Below are positions 40,321 through 51,864 of a stretch of DNA of 64,000 bases, piece by piece. Below the pieces are notes generated by a model that searched no databases, was not told where the DNA came from, and saw only the letters and a program-made list of their open reading frames with translations. The stretch lies in assembly GCA_029207755.1 (NCBI GenBank), contig JARCOQ010000006.1, positions 20,930,890 through 20,994,889 of the forward strand, in the 5' to 3' direction. The DNA comes from Chamaea fasciata. Its lineage: Eukaryota; Chordata; Aves; Passeriformes; Sylviidae. The translations under genes and the position numbers were made by a program. Position 1 is the stretch's first letter. Each line of letters starts with the position of its first letter.

Positions 40321-40800
40321 TGATGATGTCTTGGGAAGGCTGACCTGAAACAGAGACTGGACAGAGCAAGAGAATAAAGTAGGTATTTATTGAAAGGCTT
40401 TTAAGATACACCTTGGGCAGGAAAAGAGCCCGACCAAAGCTGCGCCCAGGGTGGACTTAGAATGGTCACAAAATGGATGATGGGTCACAAGGTCTTACAC
40501 TTTTATAAGCTTTGGTCTATTTGCATATTGGGGTTTAATTGTCCAGTTACAGCATCAGGTTGTGAGGTCTCATCCTTCTTGTTTCTCCCTTCAGCCCACC
40601 GTTGTTTATACCTTTGGGCCTGAAACTTGTCCTTGGTCTTCAGCAGGAAAAGGATTTTAGTCTACCTACTCTGTGAAGAGAGCTTACTAACACTTAATGA
40701 GGCTCAGAACTACACCCCTAGGCAGCAAAGAATCTGAAAAACGTAAAAGCTAAAACTTCAGGCATCACTGAAAGTTTTAAGAACACAAGCACTCCTCACA
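40321..40800 (-). mobile_element. LTR of endogenous retrovirus (480 bp)
   Basis: In minus sense it begins TGTGAGGAGTGCTTGTG and ends GACATCATCA. It carries a TATA box (TATAAAA, complement of 40501-40507) and an AATAAA signal (complement of 40386-40391). The spacing is that of a U3-R-U5 LTR. A middle segment contains 'GTCCACCCTGGGCGCAGC'. I find no matching target duplication (ATCAC against TTTAC), so either the ends have mutated or it belongs to a rearranged provirus. Confidence 0.75.
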
Positions 40801-43570
40801 TTTACTAGTCTAAACTTATTTCCTTATAGTAACATTTTCTAACCTGTATTATAAATAGCAAGTTGTTTACAAGATTAACAGGTACTAGAGTGTTGTCTCT
40901 AGGTCAACATAAACATCCACAAACAATGATTTTATATTACATAAATGATCTATGTATTGCAACTCTTAAACAAGTCCTTTAAACAAGAATTTTATCGACA
41001 ACAGTTTTCTAAAGTTTAAAAAATATTTAGTGATAATAACTTTATTATACAAACAAACAAAAACATGTTAACAGTAATTTTACTTGTTAGCTTGCCTTTT
41101 GTTTCCAAATCTAATAAAAAAATTTTGATTGTGAATTATTTTCCCTAGAGACACATATGGCTGTATCTTACCTATTAGGTATACCTATTTGGTACTCCAA
41201 GTCCTAATTCAAATTAGGCTTCACATCAGAGCAGTACAGCTACACAGGTAAATAGAATCAGTTTCTTACTATTTTAACATTAAATACTTGTATTCTCTTA
41301 TTTTATTAAACCAAGTTTAAATCTGTTTTACTGACATTTGTAAAAGGCTACAATTTTGCACACCGAATTCTATATTGTTGTTTTAAAGTTTTAGTAAATT
41401 TATGTTTACGTAAAATTTGTAGCTACTATAAACTTTTCTCAAACCCAAATTATCTAAAATCATAACACACTTTTTATACCCTTTTTTATTCCTCCAGTAA
41501 ATTTATCATATTATTCTCACCACAGACTGTTCTGAACTCCTTTTTGTATTAAAATTAGAACTTTCATAAATATAAAATTTTAATTCTGTTGTTTTGATAC
41601 TAATAAGATCAAACTTTATCATTGTTAAATCTAAGTAATGTTGTGTATTATTACTCTATTAAAATTTTTATTAAAAGTAATTTCTACAAAAATTAATTTC
41701 TGTCAAGTAAATTTAAACAAACCACATTTAAGTCTTCACTTTAAACCATTTTATGTTCCATTCCAGTTTTATTATTAATTTTATTTATCAATTTTTATTC
41801 AGTGTTAGTAATGTTAAATTTAACTTCTCTTTAATCCCACTTAAGTAACATTAGTTTTCACTAAACTTAATCTTAATTATTAAGTTAATTTCTTGTTTAA
41901 TTCCAAACTTTAGTGATTTTTTTCTAGAAATAAAACAAATCAGTCTAAACCAACCATAATACAATATTAATAAACACCTACTTATAGATATGAAAGTTTT
42001 TTAAACCATTCTACTCTTTTACCTATTATGATACTTTATTACAATCCCTGCTATTTTGTCTTTTTTTTACTGAGACAAAAGTCTCTAATAGTTTAAGATT
42101 ATAGATCTATTAATTGTAAAATGTTTTAGTATTTTCTTTCATTAAAAGATAAGTTACCTAGGGAATCCTAAAAAAGAAAAAACAAAAAGCTAATTACATA
42201 AGAGACTTTGTCACATTTCCAGACAAAAACTTAAGTCTTACCTCATTTTTGTCTCAAATGTAGTCTGTTAAATTACAGCCACTTTTTCATATACTTTATC
42301 AAATTTTTTGCCATTTTCTTCAAACCACTTGGCATTTTGAGATCTCATTTTCATTCCCTAGCTACACTGTACATTTCTCTAATTGAGCTCTTCAATTTGT
42401 CCTTACAGTTTCTATATAAATAAATCCACTACTGTTTCTTACTTCTCAAGAATTTTTTTAAAATTAAAAAAAAAATCAGAACTTTGTTGACAGCTTCCTA
42501 TAAACTGCTAATCTTGTAATTTCTCCCAGTTAGCATCTTTATCCTAAAAGAAACTTCAAAAAACCAAGCTTCTACATAGTTTAAATTTTTACCCTAAGTC
42601 TTAATTTTTAACTTTGCACAAATGCGTTCTAACAATTTACTGTGTTTTAAGTACTTTATAGCTTTTATTGTTAAGAGCCTTGTTTTAAAATATAGACATC
42701 CCTCTAGTTTACAGCCTAAATTCTAGCCACACTCTAACTCCACCTAAGCAAAAGATTTACCAAGAGACTAAAGTGTTTTCTACATCAAAACAATATTCAA
42801 GTCACTTTTAACTAAACAATTAAAGCCTATTAATATAACAGCCAGACCCAATTTTAAAATAACTTTAGGGAATCATTTTTCAAAGATGATTCATCCAATT
42901 CTTCACTAATTTAAAGTAAAAATTCAGCTGTTGCAAACGCTAAGTAGCAATACAATATTTTAAAGAAATGCTAATAATTGTCTACTTTTACATTGTTATG
43001 TTATTAATTATGCTTATTATTTAGCTTATCTTTACTTACTCTAAGTTTTGTGTTTCACTACACATACCATGTGGTTTTCAAATTAAAAAAAAAAAAGAAG
43101 GGAAAGGTGACGCTGCAAAAAAGTTGAGAAAACTTTATATGTTTTTAATTTTTAAACAGCTCATTTGTAAAACCAAATCCACTAATTTTTAAGCATTTTT
43201 CAAATGGCACAAAAGCCAAATTAAAAAAAAAAAATCTGACTGTTTTAATTAAAAACCCTAAAACAAGGCAAATTAAAAGTCCTTTTCAACTAATAATGTA
43301 AAGCAGAGTATGTTTTTTTTTATCTCCACCAGTGCAAAACCTAAGTTAGTTCCAGCAAAAAAGTCAAACCATATTACACACAAGAACACACTAACAATTC
43401 CAAAAGCAGAAAAACAAGTACACAAACATAAGCCAAACAAAAATAAAACCTCACAATTGCCTTTACTATTTCCTACATAAGAGCTCATGCTATTACAAAA
43501 ACCCAACGGCTGTGATGTCACCAAACATTCTAAGTGAAAATAAAGCACACAGCATGTAGAAGGGAATACA
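40801..43570. other. 2.8 kb AT-rich segment with strong C-over-G strand skew
   Basis: No frame over 60 codons occurs from 40.8 to 43.2 kb. On the plus strand C is well above G. In 41641-41880 I counted 33 C against 14 G, and in 42661-42900 49 C against 24 G. The minus-strand frame at 43273-43650 (125 codons) sits at the right edge and has no domain I recognise. The segment lies between the minus-strand LTR at 40.3-40.8 kb and a promoter-like block at 43.6 kb. It may be decayed retroelement interior. Confidence 0.5.
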
Positions 43571-43574
43571 GATG

Positions 43575-43670
43575 ACCTTACCCCTGATAAGTGACAGCTG
43601 TGTTTATTACCCAGTATAGCCTCACCCTGATGAGTCACAGCTATAGCCAATAAAGTGTGATAAAAGGGAG
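43575..43670 (+). promoter_or_regulatory. Promoter-like / LTR U3-like block
   Basis: Two imperfect copies of an enhancer-like word, CCTGATAAGTGACAGCTGTG and CCTGATGAGTCACAGCTATA, lie about 40 bp apart. The second contains a consensus AP-1 site (TGAGTCA, 43631-43637). A CCAAT box (43647-43651) and a TATA-like ATAAAAGG (43660-43667) follow at short spacing. This arrangement is that of a retroviral U3 or a compact promoter on the plus strand. The LTR ends are not identifiable, so the assignment is an inference. Confidence 0.4.
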
Positions 43671-43784
43671 TGAGTTAGCTGGAGAGGGGGATCATGAAGG
43701 AGGAGGAATCTTGAGGAAGAGGGAATTATGAAGAAGAAGGATCCTGGGGAAAGAGAACTACTGCTGTGAGGTCAGTCTGGGTCT

Positions 43785-43934
43785 GCAGTCGGAGCCTGTT
43801 GTTGGAACCTGCAGTCATAGTCTAGCTAGGTAAAAACCTGCATTCAGAGTCTACAAACTAATACGTGTAGTCGTAGTCTAGCAGGAAATAACCAGCAGTC
43901 AGAGGCTGCAAGGGAAACCTACAGTAGGAGCTGC
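43785..43934 (+). repeat. Degenerate tandem repeat, about 27-nt period, six units
   Basis: The core GCAGTCRKAGTCTR recurs at 43785, 43811, 43840, 43867, 43895 and, more decayed, 43921. Spacings are 26-29 nt. It directly follows the promoter-like block and a purine-rich stretch, as an untranslated leader or R-U5 region of a retroelement might. Confidence 0.75.
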
Positions 43935-44816
43935 TGCAGAGCTTCCAGAGTCAGTGAATAGTTGGAATCAGGATGGCTAAGCGGTAAAGAGAAACAAACC
44001 AGGACCTTTTTTATGCTGTGTTTAACAAGGAGTCTGTGCCTCAGCTTGTTTTAACTCTATAAGAAGAGGGCTGTTGCAACAAGGGCATATCGCATAAAAG
44101 GTCTCATTATTTGTAACCACTTAATTTTCCAGATGGAACTGTGCTGCAGAGGGGATGTTGTAATTACTGGTTAATAAGTCCTTCTGCACCCAGGAGCTGT
44201 GGATGAAGGGTAAGGCTTGTAGTATGACCTGTGCAATTGTCCAAATACATTCTTGCTGGTTTTCAAGAATTTTCCTGCCTTATCTCAAAGACAGAGGTAC
44301 TAAATATCTCACCAGAGATGGCTTAAATAAAAGACAAATAGTTACATTGAATGGGAAAATGCATAAATTTGGTACAATAGAGAACAAGCTGCTCCCAAAA
44401 AGCAGTCACTGACCAAGAATGTTAAGTAGAAATAAATCCCTTTTAGCAGTGTAAAGACACAACAGTCTCAGCTTCTATTTGTCTAGTCACTCAGAATGCA
44501 GTCAGGTTAGCAAACAGTTTAAATCACCATTTTTGTGTTGTTCAACTCAGTACCCAAGCTTCTGAGTCTCAGAATTTGTCTCTTAAAATGGGAGTCACTA
44601 AAGTTCTCCAGGACAAACTTCTGAGAGGCTGCAGTGGCCTGTGCAGCTGCAGCACATCTGGTGTGCCCCTTGAGCTCCTTTTCTGCCAAGGCTGACTACC
44701 TGTGCATTGAATAGATGAGTTTCATGGGAATGTCTGTTGCTCAGGACATTGGAAACAGTGCAAAAGTCGCAGTCCCACAAATATGAAACCAGCCAGAGTC
44801 CAGGAGAGAACTGAGC
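43935..44816. other. Sequence 3' of the DHX8 retrocopy, possibly including its 3' UTR
   Basis: The minus strand downstream of the DHX8 stop codon (44816 downwards) may hold retrocopied 3' UTR. No AATAAA signal and no poly-A (plus-strand poly-T) is visible down to 44.1 kb. The 3' junction therefore cannot be placed. Confidence 0.35.
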
Positions 44817-47717
44817 TCATTGCCACCGGAATGCACGGGATATCCTCCAGGGACTGGGCTCCTCATTGCAGTTGTAGAGGGGCTCCAGCTGCTGATGTTT
44901 CTCCTGCTTGCTCAGCTTGGTTAGATCAGAGACCTTGAAGAAAGCTGGGGCAAACTCCACCAGCCAGCGAGGATCGATGGTTGTCACCTCCCGCATGTAT
45001 TCCTTGGTGGCCAGCACTAGTTCATGATACATCACCCATTCAGGCTGCCTGTTGAAGAGAGCACTGGATGGGTGGATATAGACCACTTGCTGGTCACTGA
45101 GTGTGATACCCTTCCTGGGGATCCTTCTTTGCTGAATTTTGGAAGAAGCCACTGCAAATGGCCTTCTGGACCTGAACTGTTGCCTTCCTACAAGACACCA
45201 CATCCAGCTTATGCCTGTCCATGATGCCCAACATCTGCTTGCGAATGTCCTGAGCCTGGCGCAAGGATCGGGCCTGGATAAAATTTTCATAGCACCAGGG
45301 ATTTGAAAACATATTATTTTTCCAGGAATTGTATACAGCCAGCAGTGTGAGGTGGTTACCTTCTGTTTGATGGAACTTGGCCTTCTTTTGATCAGTAAGT
45401 GCTTGTTTATCCTTCGGCCTGTAGAACACATTCTGCACAGACAGCATGGAGACAATCGTCAACATCTCTTTGCTGCATCCCAGATGAACAGACATGATCA
45501 ACATCTTACACAGCATAGGCTCCAAGGGGAATTCTGCCATCCTGCGCCCAAGTCGAGTGAGCAGCCCCTCATCATCCAGAGCTCCCAGGCTGTAGAGATG
45601 CTCCATGGCAGTTATGAGAGTTTCCATGGGGGGAGCAACCATGAAGTAAAAGGACAGCAAATCATTGATGCCCATAGCCTTCAGGGAGAGCACTGTACTG
45701 GCCAAATTTGTTCTCTGGATTCCAGGCACATTGGTGTTTAACATCTCGTCTCTATATGCACGTTCTGTGTATAACCTGTAGCATTTTCCTGGGCCTGTTC
45801 TCCCAGTCCTTCCTGCACGCTGCTTGGCTTGAGCCTGGGAAATTGGTGTCACCACCAGCTGGTCAGTTCCAGTCTTGGAGCTGTAAACTTTCTGCTTCAC
45901 AAAGCCAGGATCAACCACATAATACAGTCCATCAATAGTCAAAGATGTCTCTGCAATGTTGGTGGCAATGACAACCTTTCTGCTCCCTGGTGGGGCTGGG
46001 TCAAAGACCCTGGTCTGCATTTCACTGGGCAAAGCTGAATGTACTGGTAGGATAATTAACTCTGGAACATCAGGTCCTAGAGGTTTCATCCTCTCATAGA
46101 GGATTTCACAGGCAGTGTGAATCTCTTCCTGGCCAGTTAGAAAGACCAAAATGACACCTGGTGGCTCTGTTAAATGGATCTGCATTACTGTAATCAGACT
46201 GGCATCCAAGTAATCTGTCTCTGCCTCTTTAGTGTACAGGTTTTCTACTGGGTATGCTCTTCCAGGAATTGTGAAGATTGGTGTTTCATAGAAATACTGA
46301 GAGAATTTCACAGCATCCAGTGTTGCTGATGTCACTATTAACTTCATGTCCTGCCATTTCTGCACTGTCTTCTTCAGGAGCCCAAAAAGAACATCTGTAT
46401 GTATGGTCCTCTCATGGGCCTCATCCAGCATGATAATGGCACACTTGGTCAGGTCTGGTTCTATCAGGCACTCTCTCAGTAACATCCCATCTGTCATGTA
46501 TTTGATGACAGTCTCAGGGCTGGTGCAGTCTTCAAACCGAATGGTGTAGCCAGCCCCTTGTCCCAAACAGCAACCAAATTCCTCCGACACCCTCTTTGCA
46601 ACAGACATTGCAGCCACTCTGCGAGGCTGAGTACATCCAATCTTTCCTCTTGAGGTATAGCCTGCCTCAGCCAGGTATTGGGTAATCTGGGTTGTTTTCC
46701 CAGATCCTGTCTCTCCAATAACAATCAGAATCTGGTTGTCATGCACAGCTTGTATCAGCTGCTCCTTCAGTCAGAAGATTGGGGGACTCTCTCTCCGTTC
46801 AATGATAGACAGTTGCGTCTTCTTACCATAAGAAGTTTTGTTGCCAGCAAATGCATGTTTCTTCCACTCTGGGATATGATTTGGCATCATCCCAATACCT
46901 CGCATGTTTGCAGCTATTTGTCTTCCATCCATATCAGGAAGAATATCTACCCAGTGTGTGTTGAGGTCCATGGGGATGGAATCCATCTCTGCTTCTCTCT
47001 GGGCTTGCTTAAGTTCTCGCCTCTCTTTAGCTAAAGCACTTTGCATCATTGCAGCTTGGGACAAGGAACCATCTGGATTCTTAACTATTTTAATGGGACT
47101 CATATCCATGCTCTGTTTAGTGTGACCTCGAAGAAATGGTGGCTCTTCTTCAACTAGCTCAATCTCAAGATCCTCATCTTCTTCATCATCAGCTTGAGGA
47201 AGAATCCCAGTCTCCTCATCAAAGTCAGGAAATTCTTCCTTGGAAAGCATATTTGCTGCAATCATCTGTTTTATTTCCCACTTCTCCAGATCTGAAATCT
47301 GGGTGAGGCGTTTCTGTTCCAGGCTGTCATCCTCCACCTTGGGGGTGCTCACCAGGGACAAGTGACTGGGTCTGGGTTCCTCATGGAGGTTTCTTCATTG
47401 GTTTCTCCAACCAGCTTCCTTCTACGGTTTGGGTTCAAGTCTTCCCCAGTGTCTTGATCAACATCCTTCATGCTCAGGCTGGTTTTGGATCCAGTAAAAG
47501 ATAATACTTTGACTTTCACTCTTTGTCCTTTGCTCACAACATCAGCAACATTGGCAACCTGACCTTCTCTTCACAGCTCAGAGATGTGGACCAAGCCTTC
47601 CCAACATTTCCTTAATCCTTCCAGCTGGACAAAGCATCCAAACTGAACTATGCTTGAGATTTTGCCATTGTAGATGTCTCCGATGGAAGGCTCCTCAGCT
47701 GGTAGATGGCTGGTCTC
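44817..47717 (-). pseudogene. DHX8: Processed retrocopy of DHX8 (DEAH-box spliceosomal helicase)
   Basis: The minus strand encodes, without introns, roughly the last three quarters of DHX8 (PRP22), the helicase that releases spliced mRNA from the spliceosome. In order it carries: an S1 RNA-binding domain (from about 47.69 kb); an acidic linker; Walker A GETGSGKT (46716-46693); DEAH (46425-46414); SAT; motif VI as [11 protein letters not shown] (normally QRAGRAGR); the winged-helix and OB-type C-terminal region; and the natural C-terminus with stop at 44817. Lesions: TGA for Arg in 'ELRREG' at 47571-47573; a frameshift of about 4 nt near 47361-47374; TGA at 46771-46773; a 2-nt deletion near 45097-45102. 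The helicase core (45094-46746, 550 codons) is uninterrupted. An in-frame TAA at 47718-47720 marks the approximate 5' limit. No start codon context, poly-A tail or target duplication was found. It is a pseudogene by its breaks, though a truncated product cannot be excluded from sequence alone. Confidence 0.95.
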
Positions 47718-47720
47718 TTA

Positions 47721-48150
47721 GAAAATATGCTGATAGAGCTAAACCAAGCAAAAACAAAGCTACAGGAAAGTTGAGAAAAGTTCTGACAGAGCAAACCTGA
47801 AAAACAGCAGTAGTGACAACTTTGACTTCAGTACAAGGCCGACAACCCATTTTTGGCAATATCGGGCTACATGTTAAACATAGCACAAAGAGAAAGAAAA
47901 TGAGAGTTAATATTTATAAATAAAAGTATTATCACTTATAGTGAGAGGGAAAGTAATGTTATTGGTAAATTTTGCTTTTCAGTAGAAATGAAATGTTTCA
48001 GGATAAGTGTCAAGTACCTGAACGAGGAGTAGCAAGTGCCTACTTCCATTTCTTACTGCAGGCTAGGTTCCAGCATTCATGGGTTATTTATTTATATAGA
48101 ATAATATTCGAGTATTCAAAAATATTCAAGAAGAATTTTCTGCTAATTTC
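47721..48150. other. 5' flank of the DHX8 retrocopy
   Basis: AT-rich sequence, nothing recognised. The parental N-terminal RS-rich region is absent, so the copy is 5'-truncated. Confidence 0.5.
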
Positions 48151-48545
48151 TGTTGGAATAAGTCAGCCAAGACTCCATTTTCTTCATGCAGAAAGCCCAT
48201 TATTCACAAAGCTCATATTTATAGGAAATATCAGAAGTCACTGTGTTAAATCTAATTGGTCAGAAACACAGTGAAACTCAGTTCACTGGTCAGTAAGGGC
48301 TGTTGTATATGTTTATAAAATTTTCTCTCTCTAGATATGTTTACATTTTTCCTTTGTGGGTTCTCATGGAACAAATCTTTTTGTCTACACAGGTGCATTT
48401 ATTTTTCACCCTCAGAATACACTGTTGTGTTAAATGAACTTCTCATTCTCAAAATAGCTTCACATGGGAACTTGCAAATTGCTTGTTAGCTGCACTTAGA
48501 AGAAACGACAGGCCAACTTAGGCAATTTTAGCAGAGCGCGGCCTG
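48151..48545 (-). mobile_element. Putative solo LTR (395 bp)
   Basis: In minus sense it runs from CAGGCCGCGCTCTGC to TTATTCCAACA. Inside are a CCAAT box ('GACCAATTAG'), a TATA-like TATAAATATGAG and an AATAAT stretch at LTR-like spacing. The five bases ATTTC flank both ends (48146-48150 and 48546-48550). The 5' terminus is not the usual TG, so either it has mutated or the boundary is off. Classification uncertain. Confidence 0.4.
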
Positions 48546-48550
48546 ATTTC

Positions 48551-50635
48551 ATAAGACCTTTCTTTTATAATTCTTTTACCTGTCTATAGTATCTCACTCT
48601 TTTTGTTAATTTAAAAAAGGATCATATGTTCTGATGTTAAAACAGCTTGCTCCTGTGATGGTATTATCTCATTAAGGTTATCACCGGTTATCTATTAGAG
48701 AATAAGAAACTGATTACAATCAGCAAAACTTATCAAATTCTATCATGTCATTGACACAGGGTTTTGCAGCATGAGAAAACAAAATAAATATGTCCAATGT
48801 CTCTTGGGGAAATGGAAATAAATGACCATTTTTTTTAAAGTCCAAACAGTTGATACTTAGGAAAAAGTTCCTTAGCTGGAAATGTTGATCTTTGACACAC
48901 TGAATGTCCTCCTGGATCCTGGAACAGGGAATAACTGAAGAAGGTTAGTAGGAAAACTATACTGTGATGATAACATAAGACTTTTCTTGGCAAATTGCCT
49001 CTGTAGTTTGCAGACACAGCTATGTCTTGGCAGTCCTACTTCTGTTCCTGTTTTGGCCACAAAGGCTGCAAGGTGATTAGGGTATTTCTCTTTCTACTGT
49101 GCCTCATTTTCTCAGAGGCAGACAGTGTCCAATCAAATGAACAGGTGACCACTTTGAACCTGCTGATGATAAAACACAAGCACTCCCTCTCTTCAAGTCA
49201 ATTAATCAATTAGGCTTTGCTGTTGCACACTCAGTTGGGATTTAGTTTTGCTGATCTTTTTTTCCAAATTTCTAATGTAAATATTGCATTATTAAAAGTT
49301 TTTTGTTGTCTAAATTTCTGATGTATATATTACATTATTTGGATGATTCTAAGGCACTAAATTCCCCTTCTTCTTGGTTATTTTTTTTTAATGAGCTGCA
49401 TATCTTTGGTTATGAGCATGAAGAAACATCAAGGCAAAACAGCACATGTAATAAACAAGAAACTGACAGCAATCAGGAATAAGGTAGATACAACAATTAA
49501 GAATGTTTCAGATAATACACATAATTACTAATACATGTGAAATTAGGTAATTAGGAATCTCTGAAATAGTGTACCATCATCCCAGAGTCTGCGAACAACT
49601 GACAAATCTGTTTAGTGAGGTCTTGGATAATTATTCCTAAGCTCACTCTAAAAATAAGTTCAGCTGTCATATATAAAGGGTGAAATTGCCAAGTCAGTGT
49701 AACTTGAATCTAGTTTTGATGCAGAAAACATCTGGGTTTATTGGCAAATTCTCCATCCAAGTAGAGCCAAGGCCTAGCCACCACCCAAGCTCCAGCTGGG
49801 AGGGAAATCCCTAAACACATTTTAAAACAAGGCTCTTAAGAATAGTAGTTATGAATAAAGGCCTTGGGGTTAAAGACTAATCAAATCATCTAGTAGTTGG
49901 ATCCCTCCGAAATTTCCTTCAGGATAGAGATGCCTCAAACAGAGCAAACTGCTAGAGTGCTTCTGTAATAATCATTGGGAAAAACGCAAGACTAGCAATT
50001 TGGAGGAGCCTTTCAATGAAGCTCAGGTATCTTTTCTTGGAACTCTGAAAAATACTTAAAATTATGAGACAGCGTTGGGTCAAACTATAGAGCTAGTGCA
50101 GGGACTAGCCAGAGAGCTAACATGGTTTAAGACATACAGAAGCAGCTGGAGAACAAAAACAGAAGGATCTTGAAACAGCACATGTCTTTAGGTAATTACA
50201 CAAAAAGATGTTAAAGCATATTAGAAGCTGGCAAAAAATACAGTAATATCTAATGAATAATGCTTATTATAAAATCAGTAAGTTCACATCATGTAACCAA
50301 TGTATCAGTGATAATCGTCTTAGGAAGTTAACACCTTTCTGAACAGTCATGTAACTATGACAGTAAAATGAAACAAAGGAAAACACTAAAACAGCTTACA
50401 ATCAACAACAGCCATGATGCAGAATCATCACTGACTGTTCTGAGTTATCTATGAAAGTTAAAACTGCAGAGATTGTAACAAGAAATAGAATCTTTGACAA
50501 AACCAAGGGTGAATGCACTGTATCTTCTTTATCCACAAACAGATGTTTATCAGTGTTTTATCACAGCTGTTTTAGTCGGAGTCATTTTATCTCTTAAAAG
50601 AAAACATCTTACAATGTAGAAAAGTAATATTTAAC
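48551..50635. other. 2 kb AT-rich intergenic sequence
   Basis: No exon-like frame. The 49.7-50.2 kb part is slightly GC-richer and might be old retroelement interior, but I recognise no motif. Confidence 0.45.
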
Positions 50636-51265
50636 TGTCTTAGATTGCAATGCAAGATGTAACCAGAAGTATGTATTCTACCACCATCTGTTAAAACCAG
50701 GTGGGACGGTGTTATCTCTTCCACGATCCATCCTCCCTCCAGGGGATATCTTCTGTTAATGGGACATTGAGTCTCACTGCATGATGGATTACATTATATC
50801 ATCGTATTGTGAGATGCTCCACCCAAGGAGAGCATCCATGCATTCCTACCTGGATAAAACCTGAGATTTGGAACACCACAGGCAGCCTTTTCCCACTGAA
50901 TTCCCAGAGGAAGACCAGACCCATCTTGCCACTAATAGACCCTTCTACAGGATCATCTCTAGTCCAACAGAACCCGGTCTGTCACTCCAAGAGGACTTAA
51001 CTGGACTGCTAGCAACACCCTGACCAACAGGATGTCAGGTTGTGCTCTGCCTCTGTCAGTGTTTTTCCTTTTTTTTGTTTGCTTTTTTGTACTACTACAT
51101 TTTCATATTCCTAGTAAAGAACTGTTATTCCTATTCCCATATTTTTGCCTGAAAGCCTCTTAATTTTAAAATTATAATAATCCAGAGGGAGGGGATTTAC
51201 ATTCTCCATTCCAAGGGAAACTTCAGCTTTTCCCTGGGAGACACGTGTCTTTCCAAACTAAGACA
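50636..51265 (+). mobile_element. LTR family C, ERVL-like
   Basis: A 630-bp LTR with matching 8-bp inverted ends, TGTCTTAG and CTAAGACA. The interior shares the words TATTGTGAGATGCTCCACCC and 'CCTGGATAAAACCTGAGATT' with family B, so B and C are subfamilies of one group. The same family in minus orientation lies at 62749-63469. The flanks (TTAAC and ACAGT) do not match. The original duplication has been lost or the copy is recombinant. No coding interior. Confidence 0.85.
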
Positions 51266-51858
51266 ACAGTGTAAAAATGATGAAATATCCTATACTAGAT
51301 ACTAATATTGCATTACAGTAGTGATGCATCTCTTATCTAAGAAACGGCATTGACTATAGAGAACATGTGCATCGCACTGTTTTAAAATGAATCACAGCTT
51401 CTTCTCTCTTTTGTAGTTTCAGGAGTGTGCCTCCTATTTTTTTTTTTTTTTTTTTGCAAGATTTTATGATTATTGCTAGGAGCGATGAACATGATTTACA
51501 CTTTTCTGATTCTTTCTTCTCAGCTTCCTTCATTGAAGAAATTTGTTCTTAAGACATGCTGGGGGAAAGAAGTAGGGGGTACAGCAGCTAATTCTTTACC
51601 TCTGAGAATTTCTGTCAGTGTCCTTTTAAAGAAATATTAATTCACTATAAATGCAGTTAAACTTTGTCATAGAACTTTCTATTTTTGTCATTATATTTTT
51701 AATAGTTATTAATTAGTATAACAGGTACAATAGAGTATATTTATAAAATACACATATCACAGGCTGCTTTCCTAAATATTCATTACCTACCTTGTGCAAC
51801 AAAGTTGTCTTACATTTAAAAGTAAACATTTGTCTCTTATTTGGCCACCTCTTACTTG
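51266..51858. other. AT-rich spacer with poly-T
   Basis: Contains a run of 19 T at 51437-51455. Nothing else was recognised. Confidence 0.6.
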
Positions 51859-51864
51859 GGTTAA
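51859..51864. repeat. Target-site duplication GGTTAA (left)
   Basis: Identical to 52506-52511 on the other side of the LTR. Confidence 0.9.

Noticed and set aside
40321..44100. A complete provirus between the 40.3 kb LTR and the 43.6 kb promoter-like block
   Set aside because: The two ends are in opposite orientation and differ in sequence. No primer-binding site, polypurine tract or coding frame is visible.
45352..47125. Plus-strand frames of 66-129 codons across the DHX8 region
   Set aside because: These are antisense shadows of the minus-strand helicase frame.
44817..47717. A functional, intact DHX8 gene
   Set aside because: Two in-frame stops, two frameshifting deletions, a missing N-terminal part and no introns.
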